A stretch of DNA of 20,345 nt from an uncultured Collinsella sp. (lineage in GTDB: Bacteria; Actinomycetota; Coriobacteriia; Coriobacteriales; Coriobacteriaceae), in the NCBI GenBank assembly GCA_900542945.1, contig UQPI01000037.1:1-20345 (forward strand). Direction: 5' to 3'. The first letter of the stretch is position 1. Every line of letters begins with the position of its first letter. Shown piece after piece: positions 7,323 through 14,940 of the stretch. The notes under the pieces are model-generated. The model was not told the DNA's origin. It did not search any database and was given only the letters and a program-made list of their open reading frames with translations. A program made the position numbers and the translations under genes.

Positions 7323-7351
7323 CCACAATCCATAACCCAAGGCAAAACCAC

Positions 7352-7381
7352 CACCGAGGGACGGCCCCTTGGTGCTTTTTT
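7352..7381 (+). terminator. Intrinsic terminator of the endonuclease gene
   Basis: A 9-bp stem pairs 7352-7360 (CACCGAGGG) with 7366-7374 (CCCTTGGTG), including one G-T pair. A run of six T follows at 7376-7381. Confidence 0.8.
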
Positions 7382-7500
7382 CGACAACGGCAATGCCGCA
7401 TCCTGAACCGAATAGACTCCGCACGGCCTCTATCCCCTACAGCATCGCGCCAAAGTCGCTGATTTCGAACAGGCGCCCAAGGCAGCAGAAGCCGCACACT

Positions 7501-7512
7501 AAATACGTATTT
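7501..7512. promoter_or_regulatory. Palindrome upstream of the GntR gene
   Basis: AAATACGTATTT is a perfect 12-bp palindrome 89 bases upstream of the GTG start. It shares the central ACGT with the ATAGACGTCTAT sites of the sugar locus but differs in its arms. An autoregulatory site is possible. No other gene is seen in 7382-7601. Confidence 0.3.
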
Positions 7513-7601
7513 TATTCTTTGCAATTACAATCTCAATAAGTTAACGCTGCAGAACAACGTAAAATAAAGGCAATTTTGCTTCAAAGTAATCAGGAGATAC
7601 T

Positions 7602-8360
7602 GTGACCAATCGCGTCAACGACTCATTTATTAAAAAGGACTGTGCCACCCCCATCTATATGCAAGTGGTCGAATATCTGCGCGAGAACATCGCCTCGGGA
7701 GCTTGGGAAGAGGCATCCAAAATCCCGTCGGAGGTCGACCTTATGAGCACGCTCGGCGTTAGCCGCGGCAGCATCAAAAAGGCCATTTCAAAGCTTGTTG
7801 ATGAGGGTCTACTTGAGCAAATTCAGGGAAAGGGAACTTACGTTAAGTCCAAAGACATCTCTTTCCCCCTTACTGAAGGCCTTATCTCTTTCTCCGAGTC
7901 TTTAAGCGAGCAGGGCCTTTCTTTCGAAACCAGCATTCTCGATTGCAAAGTTTGCAAATGCGATGAAGACATCTCCAAGCACCTCGGCATTGCCGAAGGC
8001 TCCAATTATCTCCATCTTGAGCGCGTACGCAGCGTTGAGGGCGAGCCCGTCATGTTTATCGAGAATAACATCAACATGGCGCTTGTCCCAGGCATAGAGA
8101 CGGCCGACTTTGTCAACGAGGGCCTTTTTGCGATTATCGAGCGGCTCTCTGGCCACCAGATCGAATACTCGAAGACCTCCTTTGTGGCAAAGCTCGCAGA
8201 CACCCAACGCGCGAATGCGCTCGGTCTCTCTACGCAATCCCCACTTCTTCAGCAGCTTCAAACAGTCTACCTGGACAATGACTCCGCAATTGAATATGCG
8301 CGCGTGTGGCTTAAATCCAGCAGATTTCAACTTGGCACCGTTTTTCAGCGCCGCCATTAA
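7602..8360 (+). CDS. GntR-family regulator with UTRA ligand domain (HutC subfamily)
   Basis: 252 residues. The winged helix (about 17-80) has the GntR pattern PIYMQVVEYLRENI, KIPSEVDLMSTLGVSRGSIKKAISKLVDEGLLEQIQGKGTYV. Residues 88-245 form a UTRA domain of the kind that binds sugar phosphates or similar effectors, with the typical LERVRSVEGEPVMF. The start is GTG at 7602 with AGGAG five bases upstream. It is convergent with the triosephosphate-isomerase-like gene at the far end of the sugar locus. It is the only regulator in the locus with a DNA-binding domain, so it probably binds the ATAGACGTCTAT palindromes there. Which sugar phosphate it senses is unknown. Confidence 0.9.
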   Translation: MTNRVNDSFIKKDCATPIYMQVVEYLRENIASGAWEEASKIPSEVDLMSTLGVSRGSIKKAISKLVDEGLLEQIQGKGTYVKSKDISFPLTEGLISFSESLSEQGLSFETSILDCKVCKCDEDISKHLGIAEGSNYLHLERVRSVEGEPVMFIENNINMALVPGIETADFVNEGLFAIIERLSGHQIEYSKTSFVAKLADTQRANALGLSTQSPLLQQLQTVYLDNDSAIEYARVWLKSSRFQLGTVFQRRH

Positions 8361-8406
8361 ACCTCTTGGGCGCGACAGCGTTGCTCCCAACAAGATTCCA
8401 AAACGC

Positions 8407-8436
8407 AAGAAGGCGAACCCGTGGGTTCGCCTTCTT
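8407..8436. terminator. Bidirectional terminator between GntR and TIM-like genes
   Basis: A perfect 14-bp stem pairs 8407-8420 (AAGAAGGCGAACCC) with 8423-8436 around a two-base centre. Both ends are A/T-rich. It lies between two convergent genes and can serve both. Confidence 0.75.
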
Positions 8437-8447
8437 AGTAAGCGGAT

Positions 8448-9122
8448 TTAGTCCAGCGCGTCAAACAGCTCTGTAAGCAACGCCGTCCTGTCATCCGTAA
8501 TCGCCAGGGCGCTCGAAATGCCGGTACCCTGCGCGCCAAGCCCGATCAGGCGACGAACATCGTCTCCACACCTGATTCCCGCCCCCTCCATGATAACGAT
8601 GTCGGGATTAATGGACCGAACGGCGGCAATGGTCTCTGCGATGTAATCATCACCGCTTGTATGACCCGTACCCACCAGGCTGCTCGGCTCGCAAAGAATC
8701 ACATCCGGGTTCATTGCTGCAACCGCCTTGGATTCGGTGACACTATCGGCCGCAACAATGGTTAGAATCTCAAGCTCACGAGCGCGATCAATCGTTGCCG
8801 CCAGCTTGTCAACGGCCAGGGGGTGTGCCGTGTGATTAAGAAAGACAGCTCGAACTCCCGCGCTCTTAAGCGACTCAAGAGGCGTCAGTCCCATTCCCTT
8901 TCCATCGCCGATGAGATCGGCGTGCTGCGCCGTTGGAATTGCAAATTTCAGATCCTTTGCAACCGCGCAGAGCTCAGGAACGGGGGCGGTCCAGAAAATC
9001 GAATGATTTCGCCCTTTTGCAATCTCATCCGTAAGGTGGGCCGCTGCGATCGAATCGTCGCCAAGCAGATAGGTCTTAGGACTGACCGTAAAAAGTGGCA
9101 GTTTTAAATCGGAACGTTTCAA
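8448..9122 (-). CDS. Triosephosphate-isomerase-like protein of the sugar locus
   Basis: 224 residues, the length of short (archaeal-type) TIMs and shorter than the usual ~250-residue bacterial enzyme. Catalytic positions can be matched: Lys16 in SPKTY, His97 in LNHTAH, Glu145 in CEPSSLVGTG, and a phosphate-binding-like EGAGI loop. The classical motifs are altered (NxK is SPK, GHSERR is NHTAHP). The substrate may therefore be glyceraldehyde phosphate or a related ketose or aldose phosphate, as for the TIM-like erythrulose-phosphate isomerases of erythritol catabolism. It starts at TTG 9122 with AAGGA nine bases upstream and is the last gene of the PTS transcript. Its role is presumably to process a product of the aldolase or of the PTS sugar phosphate. 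Confidence 0.75.
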   Translation of the reverse strand: MKRSDLKLPLFTVSPKTYLLGDDSIAAAHLTDEIAKGRNHSIFWTAPVPELCAVAKDLKFAIPTAQHADLIGDGKGMGLTPLESLKSAGVRAVFLNHTAHPLAVDKLAATIDRARELEILTIVAADSVTESKAVAAMNPDVILCEPSSLVGTGHTSGDDYIAETIAAVRSINPDIVIMEGAGIRCGDDVRRLIGLGAQGTGISSALAITDDRTALLTELFDALD

Positions 9123-9170
9123 GGGAACACGTCCTTTCCGACTAATACATGGCCTGCCAAACCGAGCGAG

Positions 9171-9524
9171 TTAGCTATTAAAGCTGATCTCAATGCCGGC
9201 CTCCAGTTTGGGAAGCGTGCTGGGCGCCACGAGAACAGTTCCGGGAAGCAGCTCTCGCTCACCATCGAACGCAATGGTCAGATGACCGAGTCCTCCCATG
9301 TTCTCATTTGCGGCCTCACCAAACTCCTTAATCGTGTAGACCTGGTCGCCGATAGAGATAGTGCCGCCCTCGACGAGCACGCTATTCTCCGTGGGGACCC
9401 CATCGTGAACGACGCAAATGTCACGCAACTCCGCAGGAGCAGTCGGGCCAAACAAGACCACCATCTTCTCGTTGAGAAGTTCCTCAACAAACGAGCCAAT
9501 CTCAGTGCCCGTAACCTTGTACAT
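9171..9524 (-). CDS. srlB: PTS glucitol/sorbitol-family IIA component
   Basis: 117 residues, matching SrlB (GutB) in length and in the pattern GHLTIAFDGE...LPGTVLV near the C-terminus. His40 in ICVVHDG is at the position of the phosphorylated histidine of the Escherichia coli protein. It takes phosphate from HPr and passes it to the IIB domain, and it acts at the inner face of the membrane. AGGAG stands upstream of the ATG. It lies between gutM and the TIM-like gene with short gaps. The sugar need not be glucitol; this PTS family also serves other polyols. Confidence 0.85.
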   Translation of the reverse strand: MYKVTGTEIGSFVEELLNEKMVVLFGPTAPAELRDICVVHDGVPTENSVLVEGGTISIGDQVYTIKEFGEAANENMGGLGHLTIAFDGERELLPGTVLVAPSTLPKLEAGIEISFNS

Positions 9525-9543
9525 TTGATTTCTCCTATCTTAG

Positions 9544-9927
9544 TTACGCTGCAGACGCAGTCATCGACCTGTCAATAACACGAATAGCCTGGGCAAAAGC
9601 ATCGTGATAGCTTTCGTTGGCCAAATGGTCCAGAGCCGTTTCGATATTCAGCCCCAGCATCTCGCCCATCTCCGAAAACTCCGGTTTGAGGGAGAGGCCC
9701 TTGAGCTCATAGCAACCGGTAATCACGCCGTCATGATCCGTCAGAATCATCACAAACGCTTTTCGGCTAAAGCTAACCTTGCACATACCCGTGCCCAAGT
9801 ATCCCTCATGATCACGAGCGTGCTCATGGATAAGGATGCGAACCTTCCTCCAATAGCGATACTGGGTAAATGTCCCAGCAAGCCACACAAGGATAAAGAA
9901 GGCTATTGTAATGAGCGCGTTGAGCAT
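9544..9927 (-). CDS. gutM: GutM-family glucitol operon activator
   Basis: 127 residues with a hydrophobic N-terminal segment (about 3-20), then YRYWRKV and a domain with FSRKAFVMILTDHDGVITGCYELKGLSL, as in GutM. In Escherichia coli GutM activates the glucitol operon together with the repressor GutR (SrlR). No helix-turn-helix is visible and the N-terminus looks membrane-bound, so direct DNA binding is not obvious. It sits inside the PTS gene cluster, between the IIBC and IIA genes. GutR is absent here; a GntR-type regulator takes its place in the locus. Confidence 0.8.
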   Translation of the reverse strand: MLNALITIAFFILVWLAGTFTQYRYWRKVRILIHEHARDHEGYLGTGMCKVSFSRKAFVMILTDHDGVITGCYELKGLSLKPEFSEMGEMLGLNIETALDHLANESYHDAFAQAIRVIDRSMTASAA

Positions 9928-9957
9928 AGCAGGCCTTTCCCTCTCAAAGCATTCAGT

Positions 9958-10977
9958 TTACAGGCCGAAGGACAGTACGTAGGCAAGAACAATCTGGATC
10001 GGGGTAGTGATCAGCTTACCAAACAGGAACGCAGGGTAACCGATCTCGATCGTCTCGGGCTTTGCCTCCATGAGGGTCATGCCAACGGGGGCAAAATCGG
10101 AACCAACCTGGCAATTGACAGCAAAGAAGCCGGGAAGGGCAAAGTTGGCAGGAATCGTGCCGTTGGCGATCTGGTTGCCAACGAGGACGGAAAGCACGGA
10201 GGCGATGATTGCGCCCGGGCAGATCAACGGCGAGAGGAACGGAATCGAGCAGAACATGCCGATCGCCAGCATGCCGGGCAGCGAGCCCGCGAGAGGCGTA
10301 AGGACGCCAGCGAGAACATTTGCGAAGCCGGTATAGTTGATGATGCCGATCAGAACCGAGACGAACGCCATGAAGGGGATGATGTTGCGGATAACATCGT
10401 TCACGGTATCGCGCGCAGCCTGGTAGATGATGCTGATAACGCGGCCGACACCGGTGCCGATCTTGGAGACAACGTCCATGAAGCCGTTAGACTCCTTGGA
10501 TGCGAGCTCGGCACGTCCCTCAGCGATCTTGGCGTGGACGTTTTCCTTCGTCGTCTCCTCGTGTGCCTTCTCGGCCTTTACCGGCTCAGCGGGAACATCG
10601 GCCGCATCGGCAAGGACGATGCAATCGGGATTGACGTCAGATGCAAAGAGATCCTCGGTGATGAACTGGGCCAGAGGACCAGACGGAGAACCGGGCTTGA
10701 TGTTCAGCGTCTTAAGGCCCATCTTGGGATAGGTGCCGCAGCGAGCCACGCCGGCGCAGTCGATGACAACGGCGCATGCCTGATCGGTCTCGATCGGGTC
10801 CTTAAACTGGTCGTGCGCCTCGGCGCCGGTAAGCTCCGCAATGCGAAGGGCGACCGGGCTGATGCCACCCAGGGTCACGCTCAGAACATAAGGCTTCTCG
10901 GCCGTGGGGGTAATGATGAGGGGACCGCCCCAACCGTTGCCGCCGTGGGACGCCTTTACGCTTTTGAATTCACTCAT
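9958..10977 (-). CDS. srlE: PTS glucitol/sorbitol-family IIB-IIC component
   Basis: 339 residues, close to SrlE. The N-terminal IIB domain has GGNGWGGPL and VIDCAGVARCG; Cys74 is the expected phosphorylated cysteine. The region KSGPLAQY of the family appears as SPSGPLAQFITEDL. The second half (about 195-339) has several membrane segments with IIPFMAFVSVLIGII and FLSPLICPGAIIA, typical of the family. It carries phosphate from the IIA protein to the incoming sugar alcohol and forms part of the channel with SrlA. It follows the IIC gene by 29 bases. AAGGAG lies ten bases upstream of the start. Confidence 0.9.
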   Translation of the reverse strand: MSEFKSVKASHGGNGWGGPLIITPTAEKPYVLSVTLGGISPVALRIAELTGAEAHDQFKDPIETDQACAVVIDCAGVARCGTYPKMGLKTLNIKPGSPSGPLAQFITEDLFASDVNPDCIVLADAADVPAEPVKAEKAHEETTKENVHAKIAEGRAELASKESNGFMDVVSKIGTGVGRVISIIYQAARDTVNDVIRNIIPFMAFVSVLIGIINYTGFANVLAGVLTPLAGSLPGMLAIGMFCSIPFLSPLICPGAIIASVLSVLVGNQIANGTIPANFALPGFFAVNCQVGSDFAPVGMTLMEAKPETIEIGYPAFLFGKLITTPIQIVLAYVLSFGL

Positions 10978-11006
10978 GATTTAGACTCTCCTTTTGCGCT
11001 GAACTA

Positions 11007-11552
11007 CTAGGCGGCAAGCTTAGCTTCGTTGCGCTTCTTCATGATGAGGTACAGCTTCTCGGTGACAATGCCCTTGATCAGGCAGACGATTAGACCAACA
11101 ATGAGGAAGCGGATAGCAAGCTCGGAGGAGTTCTTTCCCAGTGCCTCGTAGCCGGCCGAGATACCAAGCCAAACAAAGAGCTCGGAAGAGTTAGCGTGCG
11201 GGAAAAGACCAACGATGGGGTGCATCATGGACACGACCGCATCGTAGAATGCGGGCTTGTAGTCCTCCTCGACAAACACACCAAAGGTGTATGCCATCGG
11301 ATTGCAGAGGAAGAAAGTGCAAAGGAACGGGATGAGGGTATAGCGGAGAACTGCATACTTGGTGCACTTCTTCATGAACCCATAGACACGCTCCTCGCCG
11401 ATCAGCTGGATGACTGCCTTGATCGTAAGGATCAGGCAGATCAGCATGGGGATCATGCCCGTAATAAACGAGGCAAACTGATCACCAGCCGCATTAAACA
11501 GGCCGGTAAAGCCCTCCGCAAGGAAGATAAGGAAATCGTTTACTGCTCCCAT
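11007..11552 (-). CDS. srlA: PTS glucitol/sorbitol-family IIC component
   Basis: 181 residues, close to the usual SrlA length. Membrane segments include FITGMIPMLICLILTIKAVIQLIG, and the family motif FLCNPMAYTFGVF is followed by YKPAFYDAV and GLFPHANSSELFVWLGI. It forms the sugar channel with SrlE. The start ATG 11552 is preferred over the ATG six bases upstream, because AAGGAG lies seven bases before it and only one base before the other. It is the first gene of the PTS transcript, 183 bases after the kinase gene. Confidence 0.9.
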   Translation of the reverse strand: MGAVNDFLIFLAEGFTGLFNAAGDQFASFITGMIPMLICLILTIKAVIQLIGEERVYGFMKKCTKYAVLRYTLIPFLCTFFLCNPMAYTFGVFVEEDYKPAFYDAVVSMMHPIVGLFPHANSSELFVWLGISAGYEALGKNSSELAIRFLIVGLIVCLIKGIVTEKLYLIMKKRNEAKLAA

Positions 11553-11638
11553 TTTCATTCTCCTTAGTTAATGTTCGTTACTTCTATCGTTCTACCTGAG
11601 CGCCCCCTCCTCCTTTTCAATCGGCCATATACGCTCAT

Positions 11639-11660
11639 GGTTGTCTACGGTTGTCTATAT
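11639..11660 (-). promoter_or_regulatory. Operator-like half-sites upstream of the PTS genes
   Basis: GGTTGTCTA occurs twice in tandem, at 11639-11647 and 11649-11657, ten bases (about one helical turn) apart. On the coding strand these read TAGACAACC, a half-site of the ATAGACGTCTAT palindromes in front of the aldolase and HAD genes. They lie about 90-110 bases upstream of srlA in a 183-base gap, which suggests the PTS genes have their own promoter under the same regulator. No convincing -35/-10 pair was fixed. Confidence 0.45.
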
Positions 11661-11735
11661 CTTACAAAGGGACCGCTCTTCGAGTTGCCTTCTCGCATTC
11701 CTTTCGGTGAACGGTAGATTTTACAAGACAAACGG

Positions 11736-13211
11736 CTACGCGCTATTTAGCTCATAGATAATTTGGAGTGCCTCGAATATACGCATATACCTGCTAAAAC
11801 GCGCGTCGTAGAGCTCATGGGCCCTGTCGTTTTTTTCAATGGAATCGAGTTTTCTGCAGACCCCTGCGGCAACCGCCGTCAAGTCTTGGCCGCAAGAAGC
11901 CGAGAGAGCCAGCAGCGCCGCGCCCTGACCGGCACCGGAGGATTCCATCCGCACCATATCGACCCCCAACACGTTGGAGAGCGTTTGCGCCCAAAAATCG
12001 TTCTTGGCCCCTCCTCCAACGAGCCTGATGCTGCGCCACTCTTCCGAATGGTCCACGGACTCCTTGAGCTCCCTTAAGGCATACGCCGTGCCCTCCATCA
12101 GAGCCCTTTCGAGCTCGGAACGAGTCGTGTCAAGATCAAGCCCCAGAAAGGCACCGCGTACCGACGGGCAACCGTGCAGGACTTTTTCTCCCGATAGATG
12201 GGGGTAGAACATGAGATCCCTCATGTCGTAGAAGGGGTCCTCGACGGCCTTGTCCTCCAAATCGTAGGACTCACTGCTTAGAATCTGCCCGTACCACCAT
12301 TCCTTGGCACCGCCGCACGATCTGATACTCAGCTGAATTTGGGTCTTAAGGGTATTTCCCCACTTGAACAACACGGGCTTGCCAACAGCCGGAAAGTCAA
12401 CTCCCTCAGATGAATACATCAGCACGCCGCTTGTTCCAAGTGAGATGGTGGGGACGCCCTCCAAAAGGCATCCCGTGCAGATCGCTGCCGCGGGATTGTC
12501 GCCCGTTCCCCTCACGATCATGGCACCTGCGGGAATTCCCGTCTCGCTTGAAGCTCTCTCAACCACGGCCCCAATTACGGCATCAGAAGGCTCGACAACG
12601 GGAAGCAACGACTCGGGGATTCCAAAATGCTCGCAGACCTCACCGATCCAAGCTTGCCTCTCGTTATCGTAGAGCCCTGTTGTCGAAGCCCCGCAATAGT
12701 CCGTACCAGCACGCCCGCCAAACTTGAGAGCAATCCAATCTGAAACCGAAAGAAACACTTCGCTCTTTGAAAGGCCCTCAGGATTATTCTTAGCTATCCA
12801 TGCAAGGTTAATCGCCGGAACCCCAGTCGAAAGAAAGCTGGCGACCCTAGGATAGCCCGCAGACAGAGCCCACTGCTTCTCGGTAAAGACAGCGTCAATC
12901 GTGCGCTGGTCGTTCCACATTATGGCGGGACACGTTGGCACCCCATCGGCATCGATCAAGACCGTCGTGTGCATCTGCCCGGTAGCACCAACGCCTTTTA
13001 TTAGAGACAGGTCAACTTTCTCTCCAAGCAGGGAGCATGCAGAGCAAATGGCGATCCACCATGTCTCGGGATTGATCTCCCGCCAACCAGGATGAGGCTC
13101 AGAGCACTCGTAAGCCTCGCTCGCAGTCGCGACAACTTTTCCGCCTTCATCAATGCACGTGAGCTTCACCGATGACGTGCCCACATCGACACCAAGGTAG
13201 AGCGCACCCAT
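11736..13211 (-). CDS. FGGY-family carbohydrate kinase (xylulokinase-like)
   Basis: 491 residues. Family marks in order: phosphate-binding DVGTSS (9-14), GQMH (78-81), WNDQR (99-103), the catalytic aspartate Asp238 in RGTGDNP, GTSG (259-262) and the late LVGGGAKNDFW. These match xylulokinase most closely. The enzyme would phosphorylate a ketose or polyol with ATP in the cytoplasm. ATG 13211 was chosen because GAGG stands five bases upstream; ATG 13226 has only weak support. It follows the aldolase gene by 30 bases and is surely cotranscribed with it. Xylulose is not proven as substrate, since FGGY substrates are hard to read from sequence. A kinase beside a PTS importer is unusual, because the PTS already delivers a phosphorylated sugar. 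Confidence 0.85.
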   Translation of the reverse strand: MGALYLGVDVGTSSVKLTCIDEGGKVVATASEAYECSEPHPGWREINPETWWIAICSACSLLGEKVDLSLIKGVGATGQMHTTVLIDADGVPTCPAIMWNDQRTIDAVFTEKQWALSAGYPRVASFLSTGVPAINLAWIAKNNPEGLSKSEVFLSVSDWIALKFGGRAGTDYCGASTTGLYDNERQAWIGEVCEHFGIPESLLPVVEPSDAVIGAVVERASSETGIPAGAMIVRGTGDNPAAAICTGCLLEGVPTISLGTSGVLMYSSEGVDFPAVGKPVLFKWGNTLKTQIQLSIRSCGGAKEWWYGQILSSESYDLEDKAVEDPFYDMRDLMFYPHLSGEKVLHGCPSVRGAFLGLDLDTTRSELERALMEGTAYALRELKESVDHSEEWRSIRLVGGGAKNDFWAQTLSNVLGVDMVRMESSGAGQGAALLALSASCGQDLTAVAAGVCRKLDSIEKNDRAHELYDARFSRYMRIFEALQIIYELNSA

Positions 13212-13241
13212 TATCGCCTCATCCATGTTCGTAATTCCGCG

Positions 13242-14084
13242 CTACTCAGCGATGCCGTTGATGGCGTGCGCCGTCTTGTAAGCAACGTCCGCAACTGCCT
13301 TACGTGTATCAATCAGTACCTTGGCGAGATTATGCTCGTTGTTGTTTGCCTCGTACGCCTTGCCAACCGTCGTGATGTAGGCCTTGCGCAGGTCGCTTGC
13401 GATGTTGATCTTGGACATCTTGTGTGGCTGCATAGCGTGGATGGTCTCATAGGGAATGCCCGAGCCACCATGAAGAACGAGGGGACACGGAGACACCTCG
13501 GCAAGCTTCTCAAGCAGCGGCAAATCGATGCGCGGCGTATCCTCAAGGCCGTGAACGTTGCCGATAGACACGGCCAACAGGTCGCAGCCCGTGCGCTCCA
13601 CAAACTCGCAAACCTGATCGGGGTCGGTCTTAAGATCCGCCTCGGAAACATGATCGTCTTCTTTGCCCTTGATGGCACCGAGCTCAGCCTCAACGGGCAC
13701 GCCGTAGCAATGGCAGTAGTCAACTGCCTGGCGCGAGAAGCGAATGTTCTCCTCAAAGGGCAACGCGGCACCGTCGATCATAACGGAGGTAAAGCCGGCC
13801 TGAACCGCCTGTCGAACATCCTCGAGCGTCTTGCCGTGGTCAAGATGCAGACACGTGGGAACGATATAGTCCTCCGCCGCGCGTTTAACGATAGAGGCGA
13901 TCATGCCGTAATCGGAAAGCTTAACGTTGGTAGGGGCGATCTGGAGGATGCCCGGCATGCCGGCCTTCTGCAATCCGTCCAAGATACCCAGGGTCATCTC
14001 CATATTGGTCGTGTTATATGCGGGAAGGAGCCATCCGTTCTTGCGTGCAATCTGGATCAGCTCAGTCGAAGTTACAACTGCCAT
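13242..14084 (-). CDS. Class II ketose-(bis)phosphate aldolase (FBA/tagatose-bisphosphate type)
   Basis: 280 residues, matching the GatY/KbaY/FbaA family. Catalytic Asp82 and zinc His83 lie in HLDHGKT, Glu134 in VEAELG, zinc ligands His178 in GNVHG and His205 in LHGGSGIP, and NIASDLR holds the phosphate-binding residues. The reaction is a reversible cleavage of a ketose phosphate or bisphosphate into dihydroxyacetone phosphate and an aldehyde. The exact substrate is uncertain; fructose-, tagatose- and other ketose phosphates are all seen in the family. GGAGG lies four bases upstream of the start. It is the first gene of the transcript and has two operator palindromes in front of it. Confidence 0.9.
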   Translation of the reverse strand: MAVVTSTELIQIARKNGWLLPAYNTTNMEMTLGILDGLQKAGMPGILQIAPTNVKLSDYGMIASIVKRAAEDYIVPTCLHLDHGKTLEDVRQAVQAGFTSVMIDGAALPFEENIRFSRQAVDYCHCYGVPVEAELGAIKGKEDDHVSEADLKTDPDQVCEFVERTGCDLLAVSIGNVHGLEDTPRIDLPLLEKLAEVSPCPLVLHGGSGIPYETIHAMQPHKMSKINIASDLRKAYITTVGKAYEANNNEHNLAKVLIDTRKAVADVAYKTAHAINGIAE

Positions 14085-14140
14085 GATTCCTCCAACCGGG
14101 TTACGGCAATTCGAGTTGAGTTTACGTTCCAGATACTTAT

Positions 14141-14174
14141 ATAGACGTCTATGTACCTGTTTATAGACGACTAT
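14141..14174 (-). promoter_or_regulatory. Two operator palindromes in the aldolase promoter region
   Basis: ATAGACGTCTAT at 14141-14152 is a perfect 12-bp palindrome. ATAGACGACTAT at 14163-14174 differs from it at one base. The two start 22 bases apart, about two helical turns. The stretch is AT-rich, contains TATATAG and TATATAAG as possible -10 boxes, and lies 57-90 bases upstream of the aldolase start. GntR proteins bind such short palindromes, so these are probably sites of the regulator at 7602-8360. Confidence 0.6.
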
Positions 14175-14219
14175 ATACCTTTTTGATTCTTGCGCATAGC
14201 ATTAAATGTCTCGAATTAG

Positions 14220-14251
14220 AAAAAGGGCTGCCGAGAAACAGTCGACAGCCC
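14220..14251 (-). terminator. Intrinsic terminator of the HAD phosphatase gene
   Basis: Read on the minus strand, GGGCTGTCGA pairs with TCGGCAGCCC (14242-14251 with 14225-14234, one G-T pair) around a seven-base loop. A run of five T follows (14220-14224). It separates the HAD gene from the aldolase transcript. Confidence 0.75.
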
Positions 14252-14265
14252 ATCGTTCAACCTGT

Positions 14266-14922
14266 TTACCCCAATGTTCCGCTTGCCAGCATGTCGACAA
14301 CATCATTAAGGTTCAGGACAATCGCCGTGGCTAATCTTTCCATCTCTTCTGTTGGCTCGGAGAGATCAGGAACCATGACGGTGTGAAAACCTCCTGCAAA
14401 GCCCGCGCGCACCCCGTTATAGGAATCCTCCAAGACGAGGGATTTTTGCGGCGGCACCCCTAGCTCGTCCGCCGCTTTTAAAAAGACGTCAGGATAGGGC
14501 TTGGCATGCTCGACCTCGATACCAGAAACGATCGAATCAAAATATGGAAGTATTCCTCCCCTTATCAGGTTGGCCTTGATCATCTCCCTGCTCGACGAGG
14601 AGGCAACCGCCATCGGAATCCCTTCAATCTTGAGATACTCGAGAAGCCTATCCAATCCAGGTTTTTTCTCTGCGCCATGGGCCAATGCTTCATGGGCTAT
14701 TTCGTAAAAACGATCAACAAATGCCTTGGGGTCGACTTCGTCACCATACCATTCGCGAATAATGGATACGGCCTCGGCTCCATTGGTTCCGCGCATGGCG
14801 TCCGCAAGGCCCTCCATGCACTCAACCCCAAACTCGATTGCGGTCTTAGGCCAACAAGAAGCCCAGATAGGCTCGGTGTCAAACATAAGCCCATCCATAT
14901 CGAAGATAACCGCCTCGTACAT
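14266..14922 (-). CDS. HAD-superfamily phosphatase of the sugar locus
   Basis: 218-residue subfamily IA HAD hydrolase, distinct from the pair at 1580 and 5480. DMDGLMFDTE carries Asp8 and Asp10, ASSSS is motif II, and AKPYPD holds the motif III lysine. LEDSYNG gives the acidic motif IV. The start at 14922 follows GGGAGG by four bases; longer frames are not supported. The same operator core as in the aldolase promoter lies just upstream, so it belongs to the sugar regulon despite its own terminator. A role in removing phosphate from an accumulating sugar or polyol phosphate is plausible but is inference. Confidence 0.85.
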   Translation of the reverse strand: MYEAVIFDMDGLMFDTEPIWASCWPKTAIEFGVECMEGLADAMRGTNGAEAVSIIREWYGDEVDPKAFVDRFYEIAHEALAHGAEKKPGLDRLLEYLKIEGIPMAVASSSSREMIKANLIRGGILPYFDSIVSGIEVEHAKPYPDVFLKAADELGVPPQKSLVLEDSYNGVRAGFAGGFHTVMVPDLSEPTEEMERLATAIVLNLNDVVDMLASGTLG

Positions 14923-14940
14923 ATTGCCTCCCTGTTCAAG

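Noticed and set aside
6400..7335. A 311-codon second frame overlapping the endonuclease
   Set aside because: Same strand but another phase, made almost only of Ala, Arg, Ser, Thr and Pro; the nuclease motifs are in the other frame.
9604..11010. A 468-codon open frame on the plus strand opposite the PTS genes
   Set aside because: It runs antisense to srlE, gutM and part of neighbouring sequence that match known families well, and its own translation is a low-complexity, charged sequence with no recognisable domain.
8448..13211. A standard sorbitol (srl/gut) operon
   Set aside because: SrlD dehydrogenase and GutR are missing and an aldolase, a kinase and a TIM-like protein are added.
13266..14144. 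A 292-codon plus-strand frame opposite the aldolase
   Set aside because: The aldolase with all zinc ligands is clearly the coding strand; the other frame is a by-product of high GC.
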